Of a stretch of DNA of 64,000 nucleotides, positions 20,713 through 30,247 are shown piece after piece. The stretch lies in contig NZ_SWFM01000008.1 in the NCBI RefSeq assembly GCF_005144865.1, positions 28,949 to 92,948 of the forward strand, in the 5' to 3' direction. Positions within the stretch are counted from its first letter, which is position 1. Each line of letters begins with the position of its first letter. Source of the stretch: Guptibacillus hwajinpoensis. Lineage in GTDB: Bacteria; Bacillota; Bacilli; Bacillales; Guptibacillaceae. The notes under the pieces were generated by a model. That model ran no database searches and was not told the origin of the DNA. It was given only the letters and a program-made list of their open reading frames with translations. The translations under genes were made by a program, and so were the position numbers.

Positions 20713-20741
20713 TTGACTTTGGCATTCTAGAAGGATAAAAA
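20713..20741 (+). promoter_or_regulatory. Promoter facing the structured RNA region
   Basis: TTGACT at 20713-20718, a 17-base spacer and TAAAAA at 20736-20741. Points rightward, away from the xre gene, into an ORF-free region. Confidence 0.5.
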
Positions 20742-20758
20742 TATATTAAGTGAATATT

Positions 20759-21463
20759 GTGTAGCTGGAACGGCCTGACACCAGCGTATTCAAAAAACTG
20801 GTAAGGTGAGATGAAGCCAACGTCATAAAGTTCATTCGGTGCAGACATGAATTCATACTTGTGTCTGAAACGTCAGGAGGATAAATGCAACGATGCCTCT
20901 GTACTCTACGTACAAAAAGAAGTTGTGGGGGTTCAGTTTTCCATTAATAGTGGAAAAATTAAGCGAGCGGAGAAACGCATAGATCCAACATTGTTGGCTA
21001 AGCAGGTGGGGCGCCTGAAGTACCTGGAAAGCGTTTATCTTTCTTATTTCCTCCTTTGTATGGGGAATTAAAGAAAGATGGTCAGTATGAACACGATGAT
21101 ACGGATACCCAATCAAAAGGGAACGGGGAATACTCATCAATGGCTTCTCCTTGTGTAGAAGTAGAGTAGTCTATACATTTGCACAGGGAGAAGTGTGCAC
21201 TCAGAGCCGTTTCCCATGAAACAGGAAATATAACTCTAAAGTAACTCACTTAAGCAGCCTAACTACTATCAGTCACCAACTGCCGACTACTAAAGAAAAG
21301 CTGATGCCGCACCCGATATCTACTACGGAACTGTGAACTTGCTTTTCTGCATCTAAGTACAAGCTCTCTAACACAAAGTAGGTTTCGGCGCCTCCTTTAC
21401 AATCTTACTAACTAGTGTGAATCGGTTAAGCAGTAAGATTTCAAAACATAGAAGGAAGACTAC
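20759..21463 (+). ncRNA. Candidate large structured RNA, possibly ORF-less group II intron-like
   Basis: No convincing gene on either strand, but many perfect stems: CAGACA/TGTCTG (20842, 20862), TTTTCCA/TGGAAAA (20937-20957), a 12-bp CTTCTCCTTGTG/CACAGGGAGAAG (21144, 21182), AGAAAAGC/GCTTTTCT (21294, 21341) and AATCTTACT/AGTAAGATT (21401, 21432) nested in TCCTT/AAGGA and GTAG/CTAC. The first 480 bases resemble bacterial group II intron domain I-III text, starting GTGTAG. At 21204-21236 a 33-base segment GAGCCGT...ATGAAA...CTC resembles domain V with a decayed 3' strand. No reverse transcriptase is present. Alternative: a giant ornate RNA of the GOLLD/ROOL kind. The class is unproven. Confidence 0.45.
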
Positions 21464-21913
21464 ACAATTCCTAATTTCTTCAAATACAACATGGAGTTAA
21501 ATCAGCAAGAGTAGCAAATGAGGAGCTGAACACCAGTGGGGAAGGCAAGGTAGTCTACAGTGCAAAGTTGAGTGTATGTGGAGAAGAGAAGAAGGATTTG
21601 GAAGTACATGGGTACTTAACAGAAGAAGTAAGGGTAGATGTGATTGTTCTTCTACTAGACTGTACACGATGTAAAAGAACAGTGGTTTCGTCCGTGAGTA
21701 TTTGTAGACGAGATCACTCAAAGTCTCTTAATAATGGTAGTTTCTTTGTTTTAGAGTGTATCACACACCGCGAGAGGCTCACATAAGATGTTTGGTAATA
21801 AAGTGGCTTGAAAGGCGGAAACCCTATAGGATAAGGGTTCAAGAGCCATTTTAAAATTAATTTCAGGTATGTAGGTGTAATATATCAAAATACCAGAACC
21901 TTTAGTTCTGTTT
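21464..21913. other. ORF-free stretch with a nested dyad
   Basis: No gene recognised: the short frames here lack binding sites and family features. At 21804-21848 TGGCTTGAA pairs with TTCAAGAGCCA, enclosing the hairpin AACCCT/AGGGTT, followed by TTTTAAAATT. This could be the 3' end of the structured RNA or a recombinase-associated site. The rest is uncharacterised. Confidence 0.4.
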
Positions 21914-21943
21914 AATAAAGGGCTAACCGCAACTGGCTAGCCC
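21914..21943 (-). terminator. Terminator after the RadC-like gene
   Basis: On the minus strand GGGCTAGCC/GGTTAGCCC with a six-base loop and TTTATT, just past the stop of the RadC gene. Confidence 0.75.
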
Positions 21944-21953
21944 CCATTTAGTC

Positions 21954-22562
21954 TTACAAATATCCTTTTTCCTTTAGGCTGATGAACTTCTCATGGCCAA
22001 TTATGATGTGATCAAGGACCTCAATACCCACAACCTTTCCTACCTCCCTAAGGCGTTTTGTAACTTCTATGTCTTCTTTAGATGGCTCAGGCTGCCCCGA
22101 TGGATGATTGTGTGCAACGATGGCACTAGCACAGCTTCTTCGTATTAAGGGCAAGAAGGTTTCACGAGGATGCACGATAGATGCGTTAAGGGAGCCTGCA
22201 AAGATTGTTTGTCTAAATAATATTTCATTCTTTGTGTTCAGGCCAAGGCAAACAAATTCTTCACGTGTTAGGTACTGCATGTCTTTCAAATAGGTGAAGG
22301 CATCTTGTGGACTCCTGATAGTAAATCGTTCTTCAGTTGTACTTGGATTCAACCTTGCTAACTTTAAGGCAGCAATAATTTGATGAGCTTTTACTCTGCC
22401 AATTCCTTTAATGGAAAGAAGTTCTTCCTCAGTAACATCCAATATTTCCTGAATAGACGGGAAGCGTTTGAAAATCTCACTGACAATATAGCTGTCTTCT
22501 TTTTCACGAATACTAGTAGCAAGCAACAATTTAAAGGTAAGCTTATCAAATTGGTTTATCAT
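21954..22562 (-). CDS. radC: RadC-family JAB-domain protein
   Basis: 202-residue protein of the RadC (MPN/JAMM) family, common on islands and phages and of uncertain biochemical role. N-terminal helix-hairpin-helix (LLSIKGIGRVKAHQIIAALK), then the JAMM metal motif AHNHPSGQPEPSKED near residues 150-165. I chose the second ATG because GGAGG lies eight bases before it. The first ATG overlaps that site. Shorter than chromosomal RadC (about 225), as is usual for mobile copies. Confidence 0.88.
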   Translation of the reverse strand: MINQFDKLTFKLLLATSIREKEDSYIVSEIFKRFPSIQEILDVTEEELLSIKGIGRVKAHQIIAALKLARLNPSTTEERFTIRSPQDAFTYLKDMQYLTREEFVCLGLNTKNEILFRQTIFAGSLNASIVHPRETFLPLIRRSCASAIVAHNHPSGQPEPSKEDIEVTKRLREVGKVVGIEVLDHIIIGHEKFISLKEKGYL

Positions 22563-22742
22563 AATTAATTCCTCCATTTAATTGAAATAAAAAAGGAGAG
22601 ACGAGTGTCTCTCCGATTTGTTGGATATTAATTTAATCTGTATAATGTAATTAACGTCGATTGTTGATGAGTTCGTTCATTGAGCTCATCTTTTTTTGTG
22701 CATAAAAATAGCCCTTAGAATGCTTAGTGCACTCAAAGAGCC

Positions 22743-23471
22743 TCATTTGTTTAAGCTATTCGTAGATTTCAACAGTAATAAGTCTTGGATGAAAGAAGAT
22801 GCTTGGTGTTTTGTGAGCTTGGTGCTGTGATCTACATGAAACATCATTTGCATCATTTCTTTTGCGACTTCTGGATGCATTTTCAACTGATATACTGTTT
22901 TGAATATCATTTTCAGCTGCTTATCCGTAACTGGCTCATCACCTCCTTTATTTTGAGAAGTGCACTTAGGGAACTCTTCAATATCTTGTGTAAATACCCC
23001 ACTAGTTCTTGTCGCTGAAAGTACAGCATCAATTAGTGCTCTTTTCGTCGCCGTCTTTAGAATTGTATTAACTAGTGTGAATGGGTCTTGGTCAACGTAT
23101 GCTTTTTCCTTGTTGTTGCAACTTCCTAATCCTTCTGCTTCCATAAACCCACTTTCTTTGCTGAGAAGAGTCACCTTCACTTCATAAGCAAAGATTCCCT
23201 TATCCCAGATTTCAATACGGTTAATTATGTCAACTTGTTTAGAAAAGCCGAAGATGTCACACAGTTTTTCTGCACCTGGCTTCAGTAACGTGGGTTTTTG
23301 GTAGCCCTCAACAATTCCGTAATCCTGATTCTCTACCATCATTTCTCTAAAAAATTGCTGTAACAAATTCATTCTTTCTTTAGTTCCAAGTATTGATGAA
23401 TTTAGAATGGAAAGAATATTTACTTTACGATCTCTGCTTCTTAAGGAGCGTACATCTGGCTTAACAATCAT
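22743..23471 (-). CDS. Putative phage-type DNA annealing protein (Erf/Rad52-like)
   Basis: 242-residue soluble protein. The central blocks KPTLLKPGAEKLCDIFGF and NTILKTATKRALIDAVLSATR resemble phage and plasmid proteins proposed to act as single-strand annealing factors. The last 60 residues (TDKQLKMIFKTVYQL onward) form a separate helical domain. ATG follows GGGAGG. It lies upstream of radC in the same direction, 180 bases away. The recombination role is inferred from sequence resemblance. The assignment is tentative. Confidence 0.5.
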   Translation of the reverse strand: MIVKPDVRSLRSRDRKVNILSILNSSILGTKERMNLLQQFFREMMVENQDYGIVEGYQKPTLLKPGAEKLCDIFGFSKQVDIINRIEIWDKGIFAYEVKVTLLSKESGFMEAEGLGSCNNKEKAYVDQDPFTLVNTILKTATKRALIDAVLSATRTSGVFTQDIEEFPKCTSQNKGGDEPVTDKQLKMIFKTVYQLKMHPEVAKEMMQMMFHVDHSTKLTKHQASSFIQDLLLLKSTNSLNK

Positions 23472-23917
23472 TGTATAAATCCTCCCTATTAATTTAATCT
23501 TAACCGCAAATCGTCTCTCACCTTTTCTCCTGAACAGAAAATTTCCACTGCATTTTTCCTTTCATTCATCTCACTTCCTTTCAGCTATGTATTAAATGAG
23601 GGGGTGGGCTCGGAACGTTGAGAAAACATTCAATCTAGTTTAATATTAAGGGTTGATAAAATTGATTTTTTTGGATTTTGCAATGAATTTACATAATATT
23701 ACAATTGAGGGTTGTGGTTAAAATTTAAGGTGGTCAGGACCTGGATATTTTTGTGAGATGAGAGGTCTTCCTGCATTAAAGTAGAAATAATAGTATTATA
23801 GTAATAGGGTTTTTCTTGTCAGTTGAATGCATATTTAGCTTGGAGTTAATCCCGTCCATTATTATGTGGTTCCACTGATTTAAATACTGAGAGAACAAAC
23901 TGTTGGGAGAGAAATAA
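23472..23917. other. AT-rich divergent intergenic region
   Basis: 446 bases between the divergent annealing-like gene and hsdMS. It contains GGACCTGGATATTT at 23737-23750, whose exact inverse is at 29691-29704. I see no clear promoter consensus, no RNA gene and no ORF with a binding site. Confidence 0.5.
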
Positions 23918-26068
23918 ATGGCAAAAAAGATTAATCAAAAACAAAACGAACCAGTCGAACAAATCCTTTTTAGTTCTGCAAATAAACTTAGAAAAAACAT
24001 GGATGCTGCAGAGTATAAACATATTGCACTTGGACTAATATTTTTGAAGTACATCTCTGATAGCTTTACAGAACTATATAACAAGTTAAAAGAAGGACAA
24101 GGAGAATATGAAGGCGCAGATCCTGAAGACATGAATGAATATAGAGCAGAAAATGTATTTTACGTTCCTCCTCAAGCACGGTGGGAGTATTTACAAGGTA
24201 GAGCTAAACTCTCATCAATTGGTAAAGATGTCGATGAAGCAATGGAAGCAATTGAAAAAGATAACCCTTCATTAAAAGGAGTTCTTCCAAAAGAATATGC
24301 CAAAGAAAAATTAGATAAACAATCTCTTGGAGGATTAATTGATCTTATAGGTACTATTGCACTGGGAGATAGTATTTCAAAAACTAAAGATGTATTAGGT
24401 TCTGTTTATGAATATTTCTTAGGTCAATTTGCCTTAGCAGAAGGGAAAAAGGGTGGACAATTCTACACTCCTTCAAACCTGGTACGTCTTTTAGTTGAAA
24501 TGCTAGAACCTTATGAAGGTAGAGTGTTTGATCCTTGTTGTGGTAGTGGAGGAATGTTTGTACAGAGTGAGAAGTTTATTCTTGCTCATAGTGACCGCTA
24601 TTATAAATTTAATGATAAAAAAGTACCATTCAATCCGACGGATCTTATATCAATCCATGGACAAGAAAGTAACCAAACAACTTGGCGGTTATGTAAGATG
24701 AATCTGGCAATACGTGGAATAGATAGCTCTAATGTTAAATGGAATAATGAGGGGTCTTTCGTTAAAGATGCTCATCCAGACCTCAAGGCTGATTTCATAA
24801 TTACAAACCCACCTTTTAATGATAAGGATTGGTCTGGTGAATTACTATCAAATGATAGTAGATGGATTTATGGAAAACCTCCTACTTCAAATGCGAATTA
24901 TGCTTGGATTCAACACTTTATTCAGCATCTATCTCCAAGAGGTAAAGCTGGTTTTTTACTGGCTACTAAGTCACTAGCTTCTCAATTAAATGCTGAAAAA
25001 AATATTCGTAAAGGTATGGTAGAAGATGGTCTCGTAGAGTGTATTGTATTACTGCCAGGGAAACTATTCTACTCTACACCTGCTCCTGTCAGCCTATGGA
25101 TTCTTTCAAAAGATAAAAGTGAACGAAATAATGAAACTTTATTCATTGATGCTTCTAGAATATACACTGATACTAGTAGGACTCATAGGAAATTAACCTC
25201 TGAAAATATAAATGAAATAAGCAACACTTTTAAGAATTGGTTAAGAAATACAGATGAATATCAAGATATCCCTGGGTATTGTAAGTCTGTCAACACTGAA
25301 ACTATAAGAGATAATGATTATTCCCTTTACCCAGGCCATTACATTGGAGTTAGTGAAGAGGATACTGACCGTAAAGATAAGGTCGAATCAATTAATATGG
25401 CACATTCAGGAATACAGGAAATTCAAAACAAAGTTAGTCAAATCGAGGATGCCTCAAGAGAGTTTAAACTTATGGTTACAAATGAATTATCAAAGGTTGA
25501 TAAAAATAATACAATTAAATTGACATTAAATGATATATTGGTCGAATCATCCAGTGTGTTAGGTGAAAGAGAAGAGCCTGAAATTTTGACTTGTACTGAA
25601 AATGCAGGGCTTGTATTGCAAAGAGAACGCTTTTCTAAACGCGTTGCCACAGAGGATACTAGTAAATACAAAATTGTGAAAAAATCGGATATCGTATATA
25701 ACCCTTATTTATTATGGGCTGGTGCAATTGATCAATGCTGGATTGTTGATGAAGGTATAACATCTCCTGCATACTCTGTGTTCAATATAAAACCAGAGTT
25801 TGAACCGATGACTATTGGTCACATACTAAAGAGCAGTTATATGAAGAAATGGTATTGGAATATATCTATTGGAACACATGAGCGTAGACGAACAGCACCA
25901 CCTAATGATTTTCTGAAATTAGAAGTAGAAATTCCAGATTTCCATGTGCAAAAAAGGATTTCCTCAATATATGATGAGATGATGATACAGATTACCTTAT
26001 TAAAAGAATTACAGGATTCGATACGAGGTACTTCAGTTAAATTAAACGAATATTTCACAGGAAGATAA
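23918..26068 (+). CDS. hsdM: Type I restriction-modification methylase fused to a single specificity domain (HsdMS)
   Basis: 716-residue adenine methyltransferase. An HsdM N-terminal helical domain (about 8-150) precedes the N6-methylase domain with SAM motif FDPCCGSGGMF (about 203-214) and catalytic NPPF (297-300). From about residue 535 the chain continues into a target-recognition-like domain (LNDILVESSSVLGERE...) and a terminal helix (IYDEMMIQITLLKELQDS), as in one half of HsdS. No separate hsdS occurs in the island, so one recognition domain per chain would give a dimer reading a symmetric split site. ATG follows GGGAGAG. Confidence 0.9.
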   Translation: MAKKINQKQNEPVEQILFSSANKLRKNMDAAEYKHIALGLIFLKYISDSFTELYNKLKEGQGEYEGADPEDMNEYRAENVFYVPPQARWEYLQGRAKLSSIGKDVDEAMEAIEKDNPSLKGVLPKEYAKEKLDKQSLGGLIDLIGTIALGDSISKTKDVLGSVYEYFLGQFALAEGKKGGQFYTPSNLVRLLVEMLEPYEGRVFDPCCGSGGMFVQSEKFILAHSDRYYKFNDKKVPFNPTDLISIHGQESNQTTWRLCKMNLAIRGIDSSNVKWNNEGSFVKDAHPDLKADFIITNPPFNDKDWSGELLSNDSRWIYGKPPTSNANYAWIQHFIQHLSPRGKAGFLLATKSLASQLNAEKNIRKGMVEDGLVECIVLLPGKLFYSTPAPVSLWILSKDKSERNNETLFIDASRIYTDTSRTHRKLTSENINEISNTFKNWLRNTDEYQDIPGYCKSVNTETIRDNDYSLYPGHYIGVSEEDTDRKDKVESINMAHSGIQEIQNKVSQIEDASREFKLMVTNELSKVDKNNTIKLTLNDILVESSSVLGEREEPEILTCTENAGLVLQRERFSKRVATEDTSKYKIVKKSDIVYNPYLLWAGAIDQCWIVDEGITSPAYSVFNIKPEFEPMTIGHILKSSYMKKWYWNISIGTHERRRTAPPNDFLKLEVEIPDFHVQKRISSIYDEMMIQITLLKELQDSIRGTSVKLNEYFTGR

Positions 26069-26095
26069 TATTTTTTGAAAGAGGGGATATAAGTT

Positions 26096-29000
26096 ATGCC
26101 AAAGCTGTGTGAATCCGAGATAGAAGTAATGGCAATAGATGAATTAATTGATATAGGTTATAACTATTTGTCGGGGCCAGATATCGGCCCTGACTCAATA
26201 GATGCCGAGCGAAGAAGTTATTCAGATGTGTTACTTTTGGGCAGAGTTCATAACGCTTTGTATAGTTTGAATCCTAACATACCTTCTTATGTTATCGACG
26301 AAGCTGTTACCAAGCTACATCGATATAATAATTTGAAATTAATCTCAGACAATGAAAATTTCCATAACTTGCTTGTTAATGGTATACCAGTTGAATATCG
26401 GAAAGAAGATGAAATTGTTGGTGATAGTATAAAGGTATGTGACTTTGATGACCCCTTAAACAATGATTTCTTAGTAGCTAATCAATTTACAATTATTGAA
26501 AACAATATTAATAAACGTCCTGATGTAATTTTATTTATAAACGGAATACCCCTTGTATTAATTGAATTAAAGAATCCTTCAGATCAAAATGCAACTGTTA
26601 GAAAGGCATATGACCAAATTCAAACTTACAAGTCTACTATTCCATCTTTATTTACTTACAACACAGTTTGTATTATTTCTGACGGACTAGAGGCTAAAGT
26701 AGGATCTCTTACTGCTACGTTTTCTCGTTTTTCCGCTTGGAAAACAAAGGATGGATTAAATGAAGCATCAAAGTATGATGATGAATTAACTACGCTCATA
26801 CGTGGGATGTTAAATAAGGAAACACTATTGGACTATATTAAGAATTTTATTACTTTTGAGAGATCGAAGAGTGAGAATAAGGATACAAAAGAAACGAGAA
26901 CTGAAACGATCAAGAAGGTTGCAGCTTATCATCAGTATTATGCTGTGAATAAAGGAGTGAAAACAACATTAGAAGCAGCAGATATTGATGGAAGCAAAAA
27001 GGCTGGGGTTGTTTGGCATACTCAAGGGGCTGGAAAATCTTTATCAATGGTTTTTTATACGGGAAAGCTTGTACAGAAACTTAACAACCCCACTATTGTG
27101 GTGATTACAGATCGAAACGATCTTGATGAACAGCTTTTTGACACTTTTGTAGGGAACTCTGATATCTTGAGACAACCACCTCAGCAAGCTGAGGATTGTG
27201 AACATCTCAAAGAACTACTTAAGGTTTCATCAGGTGGAATTATCTTTACCACAATTCATAAATTCATGCCAGAGGATGGTTTATCTGATTATGAAACTCT
27301 CTCAACTAGAAACAACATTGTAGTAATAGCTGACGAAGCACATCGAACACAATATGGATTTGATGCAAAGTTGAGAGAAATTAAAGATGAAAACAAAAAT
27401 ATAATAGGTCACCGTCTTGCATATGGTTTCGCTAAATATATGCGAGATGCGTTGCCTAATGCAACGTATATTGGGTTCACTGGAACGCCAGTAGAGAAAA
27501 ATGATGTCAATACACCTGCTGTTTTCGGAAATTATATTGATATCTATGATATAGCTCAGGCAGTTGAGGACAAGATTACTGTGCCTATATTTTATGAAAG
27601 TAGACTTGCAAAGGTTAATCTCACAGATGAAGGAAAAAAATTAATTGAACAATTTGATGATAAACTGTCTACTAATAGCGGTTTAGATGAAGCTCAGAAA
27701 GCTAAGTTAAAGTGGGCAAAATTAGAAGCAATTGTTGGAAACAAAGACCGTCTTGCAAACCTTGCAAAGGATATTATTGATCACTATGAAAGTAGGCAGA
27801 AAGTATTTGATGGCAAAGCTATGGTAGTTGCTATGAGTAGAAAAATTGCAGTTAAATTATACTCAGAAATTATTAAACTAAGGCCAGAATGGCATAATGA
27901 AGATTTAGATAAAGGTGTTATTAAAGTTGTTATGACAGTTTCTAGCTCAGAAGATGTCAGTATGCAAAAGCACCGTACCACAAAACAGCAACGAAAATCA
28001 CTAGCTCAACGTATGAGAGATGAAAATGATCCTTTAAAGATTGTAATCGTTAGAGATATGTGGTTGACAGGTTTTGATGCTCCTTCATTGCATACGATGT
28101 ATGTCGATAAGCCTATGAGAGATCACAATTTAATGCAGGCTATTGCACGTGTGAATAGAGTGTTTAAAGATAAACCAGGAGGGCTAATTGTTGACTATAT
28201 AGGTATAGGAACTAGCCTGAAGAACGCATTAGGATTCTATGCCGAAAGTGGCGGAAAAGGAATGCCTGCTGAAACTCAACAAAAAGCGGTTGATTTCCTC
28301 ATTGAGAAGCTTGAAGTAGTACGTCAAATGTTTTTTGGTTTTGATTATCAAGTTTTCTTTTCTTCGCAAACCAAAGATAAATTATCTACGATTCTACGAG
28401 CTGAAGACTTTATTATTGGTCTTGAAAATGGAAAGACCCGATTCATCAAGGAAGTTACTTTACTTAGTAAGGCGTATGCACTATCTAAACCGCATAAAGT
28501 TACTTTAGATAATGCAGAGGAAATAGCATTTTTTCAAACCGTAAAAGCTAGACTTACAAAGTTTAATCTTGTAGATGATGGAAGCGAAACAAATTATGAT
28601 TCTGTCATTAAAAACATCGTTGATAGTGCACTCTATTCGGATAAGGTAGTAGATATTTTTGAGGCGTCTGGCATAGAAAAGCCCGATCTCTCTGTACTTT
28701 CAGAAGAATTTTTAAAAGAAATACAGGGTATGAAATACAAGAATGTAGCTATTGAGCTTCTTAAAAAGCTTTTAAACGACGAAATAAGAATTCGTACAAA
28801 GCATAACATTACTAAGTCAAAGTCGTTGATGGATATGCTTACCCAAGCAATGAAACGGTATCAAAATAATTTACTTACTACTTCAGAAATAATAGAAGAA
28901 TTGATACGAATTGCAAAAGAAATAAATTCTGCTGATATACGTGGAGTGGAATTAGGTTTGGAAACTGATGAATTAGCATTTTATGATGCTCTTGGAACAA

Positions 29001-29248
29001 ATGATAGTGCTGTAAGCGTTTTAGGTGACCATCAATTGAGAGAAATAGCAAGAGAAATAGCAAGTAAGGTTAAAGGAAATACAACTATTGACTGGTCTAT
29101 TAAAGAGAGCGTTAGAGCTCGTCTGATGGTCTTAGTAAGGCGTACATTAAATAAGTATGGTTATCCACCTGATAAACAGGAGGCAGCAATTAAAACAGTA
29201 ATGAAACAAGCTGAGAACTTGGCGGAGGCATATGCAAATAAATATTAG
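26096..29248 (+). CDS. hsdR: Type I restriction enzyme R subunit
   Basis: 1050-residue motor and nuclease subunit that cleaves unmodified DNA after translocation. N-terminal PD-(D/E)xK nuclease with RPDVILFINGIPLVLIELKN (about residues 142-161). Helicase domain with Walker A HTQGAGKS (about 307-314) and DEAH at 413-416, then FTGTPVE and MWLTGFDAPSLHTMYVDKP. The C-terminal helical part (about 800-1050) would contact the HsdMS complex. Starts 27 bases after hsdMS with a GAGGGG site, so both form one operon. Confidence 0.95.
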   Translation: MPKLCESEIEVMAIDELIDIGYNYLSGPDIGPDSIDAERRSYSDVLLLGRVHNALYSLNPNIPSYVIDEAVTKLHRYNNLKLISDNENFHNLLVNGIPVEYRKEDEIVGDSIKVCDFDDPLNNDFLVANQFTIIENNINKRPDVILFINGIPLVLIELKNPSDQNATVRKAYDQIQTYKSTIPSLFTYNTVCIISDGLEAKVGSLTATFSRFSAWKTKDGLNEASKYDDELTTLIRGMLNKETLLDYIKNFITFERSKSENKDTKETRTETIKKVAAYHQYYAVNKGVKTTLEAADIDGSKKAGVVWHTQGAGKSLSMVFYTGKLVQKLNNPTIVVITDRNDLDEQLFDTFVGNSDILRQPPQQAEDCEHLKELLKVSSGGIIFTTIHKFMPEDGLSDYETLSTRNNIVVIADEAHRTQYGFDAKLREIKDENKNIIGHRLAYGFAKYMRDALPNATYIGFTGTPVEKNDVNTPAVFGNYIDIYDIAQAVEDKITVPIFYESRLAKVNLTDEGKKLIEQFDDKLSTNSGLDEAQKAKLKWAKLEAIVGNKDRLANLAKDIIDHYESRQKVFDGKAMVVAMSRKIAVKLYSEIIKLRPEWHNEDLDKGVIKVVMTVSSSEDVSMQKHRTTKQQRKSLAQRMRDENDPLKIVIVRDMWLTGFDAPSLHTMYVDKPMRDHNLMQAIARVNRVFKDKPGGLIVDYIGIGTSLKNALGFYAESGGKGMPAETQQKAVDFLIEKLEVVRQMFFGFDYQVFFSSQTKDKLSTILRAEDFIIGLENGKTRFIKEVTLLSKAYALSKPHKVTLDNAEEIAFFQTVKARLTKFNLVDDGSETNYDSVIKNIVDSALYSDKVVDIFEASGIEKPDLSVLSEEFLKEIQGMKYKNVAIELLKKLLNDEIRIRTKHNITKSKSLMDMLTQAMKRYQNNLLTTSEIIEELIRIAKEINSADIRGVELGLETDELAFYDALGTNDSAVSVLGDHQLREIAREIASKVKGNTTIDWSIKESVRARLMVLVRRTLNKYGYPPDKQEAAIKTVMKQAENLAEAYANKY

Positions 29249-29350
29249 ATTTTTGTTGCTTTCTCAGTACCTAATGGTTGAAATCTAAATAACAAATGAG
29301 ATGTGTGTTAAATCACTCTGTTTGTATTTTGATAAAAAGGTGCTGGATAA

Positions 29351-29686
29351 ATGATGAAGACTAAATTATGCCATGGTTTCTTTTACGAAACTGAGGAAGA
29401 ACTGCGGGAACTATTGGGTATTGAGGAATACTTAGACATGGAGTTTGATAATGGGAATGGCGAGTGGCTTTCTGATTACGATGAAGAAGATGATGAAGCT
29501 TTTGAACTTCCATCATCTTTAGCAAGAGATGTTTATATGAAGCGTAAGGCAGAGGGCTGCACACAAAGAGAACTAGCTCTTAAACTAGGTATCTGTCTAG
29601 AAACTTTATCCAAGATTGAGAACGGACATGAGAACTTGCGAACTAAAGTTAAGATGAAAATTGAACATTATTTAAATATAGAATAA
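29351..29686 (+). CDS. Small Xre-type DNA-binding protein
   Basis: 111-residue protein with an acidic N-terminal half (WLSDYDEEDDEAFEL) and a C-terminal Cro/CI helix-turn-helix (CTQRELALKLGICLETLSKIENG). ATG is preceded by AAAGGTG. It lies 102 bases after hsdR in the same direction. It could be a control protein of the restriction system or an antitoxin-like regulator. No toxin gene is recognised beside it. Confidence 0.75.
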   Translation: MMKTKLCHGFFYETEEELRELLGIEEYLDMEFDNGNGEWLSDYDEEDDEAFELPSSLARDVYMKRKAEGCTQRELALKLGICLETLSKIENGHENLRTKVKMKIEHYLNIE

Positions 29687-29824
29687 TAGTAAATATCCAG
29701 GTCCAAGTGCTCATTTTCAGCTTGAGATCTGGATTTATTTGTTTATTTAGAAGGAAAAAAGTTACATAAGTAGAAATGAGTGTATTATGATAAATCTAAT
29801 TCTATCCGTTTAGAGGTGATATAT

Positions 29825-30247
29825 ATGGGAAAGAATGAATCAAAACGGTTCCCTGATTATTTTCCAAAGAGTTGTCCTCCATTAGATAAAGCGATAAATA
29901 AAGAGTTGAAAGTTTATAGAATTGTTCAATCAAATACAGTAAAAGAAAAGGATTTTATCGCGCCAGGCATAAGAAGAAAAAAATATACAACTGCTACCTG
30001 TGATGAGCTGGCTCTTTCTGTTTTGAGTTGTACTAAAGACATAACAGTTGCTCATAAGTATTTTTCAGGGATAAATATGAAGAAAATGAATAAGGTGGCT
30101 GTAGGATACATTTCACCAGAAACTGGGGTTTTTGTTTACGATCCTAGCAAAGCAGTTGGAAATTCTCATGTGAATTGGTGGACATTCATTGGTATTATGC
30201 CTCATATATACTTTAATGAGATCCTGAAGATAGGAGAGGACATATAA
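29825..30247 (+). CDS. Uncharacterised protein, first gene of a two-gene unit
   Basis: 140-residue soluble protein of no recognised family. I chose the ATG at the end of GAGGTGATATAT. An upstream in-frame ATG lacks a binding site. Visible features are an N-terminal VYRIVQSNT with a following KEKDFIAPG, a pattern seen in ADP-ribosyltransferase-like and RES-type folds, and a late SHVNWWTFIG. This resemblance is weak and only suggestive. The stop overlaps the next gene's start by one base, so the two are translationally coupled. Confidence 0.65.
   Translation: MGKNESKRFPDYFPKSCPPLDKAINKELKVYRIVQSNTVKEKDFIAPGIRRKKYTTATCDELALSVLSCTKDITVAHKYFSGINMKKMNKVAVGYISPETGVFVYDPSKAVGNSHVNWWTFIGIMPHIYFNEILKIGEDI

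Noticed and set aside
20847..21071. A 74-codon frame at the start of the structured region
   Set aside because: It reads through the predicted stems, has no convincing start site and no recognisable protein feature.
21568..21786. A 72-codon frame in the structured region
   Set aside because: No binding site, no family features, atypical composition. The region has several perfect stems instead.
23918..29248. Phase-variable hsdS inversion system
   Set aside because: No second specificity gene and no TRD-length inverted repeats are present, only one 14-bp arm pair outside the genes.
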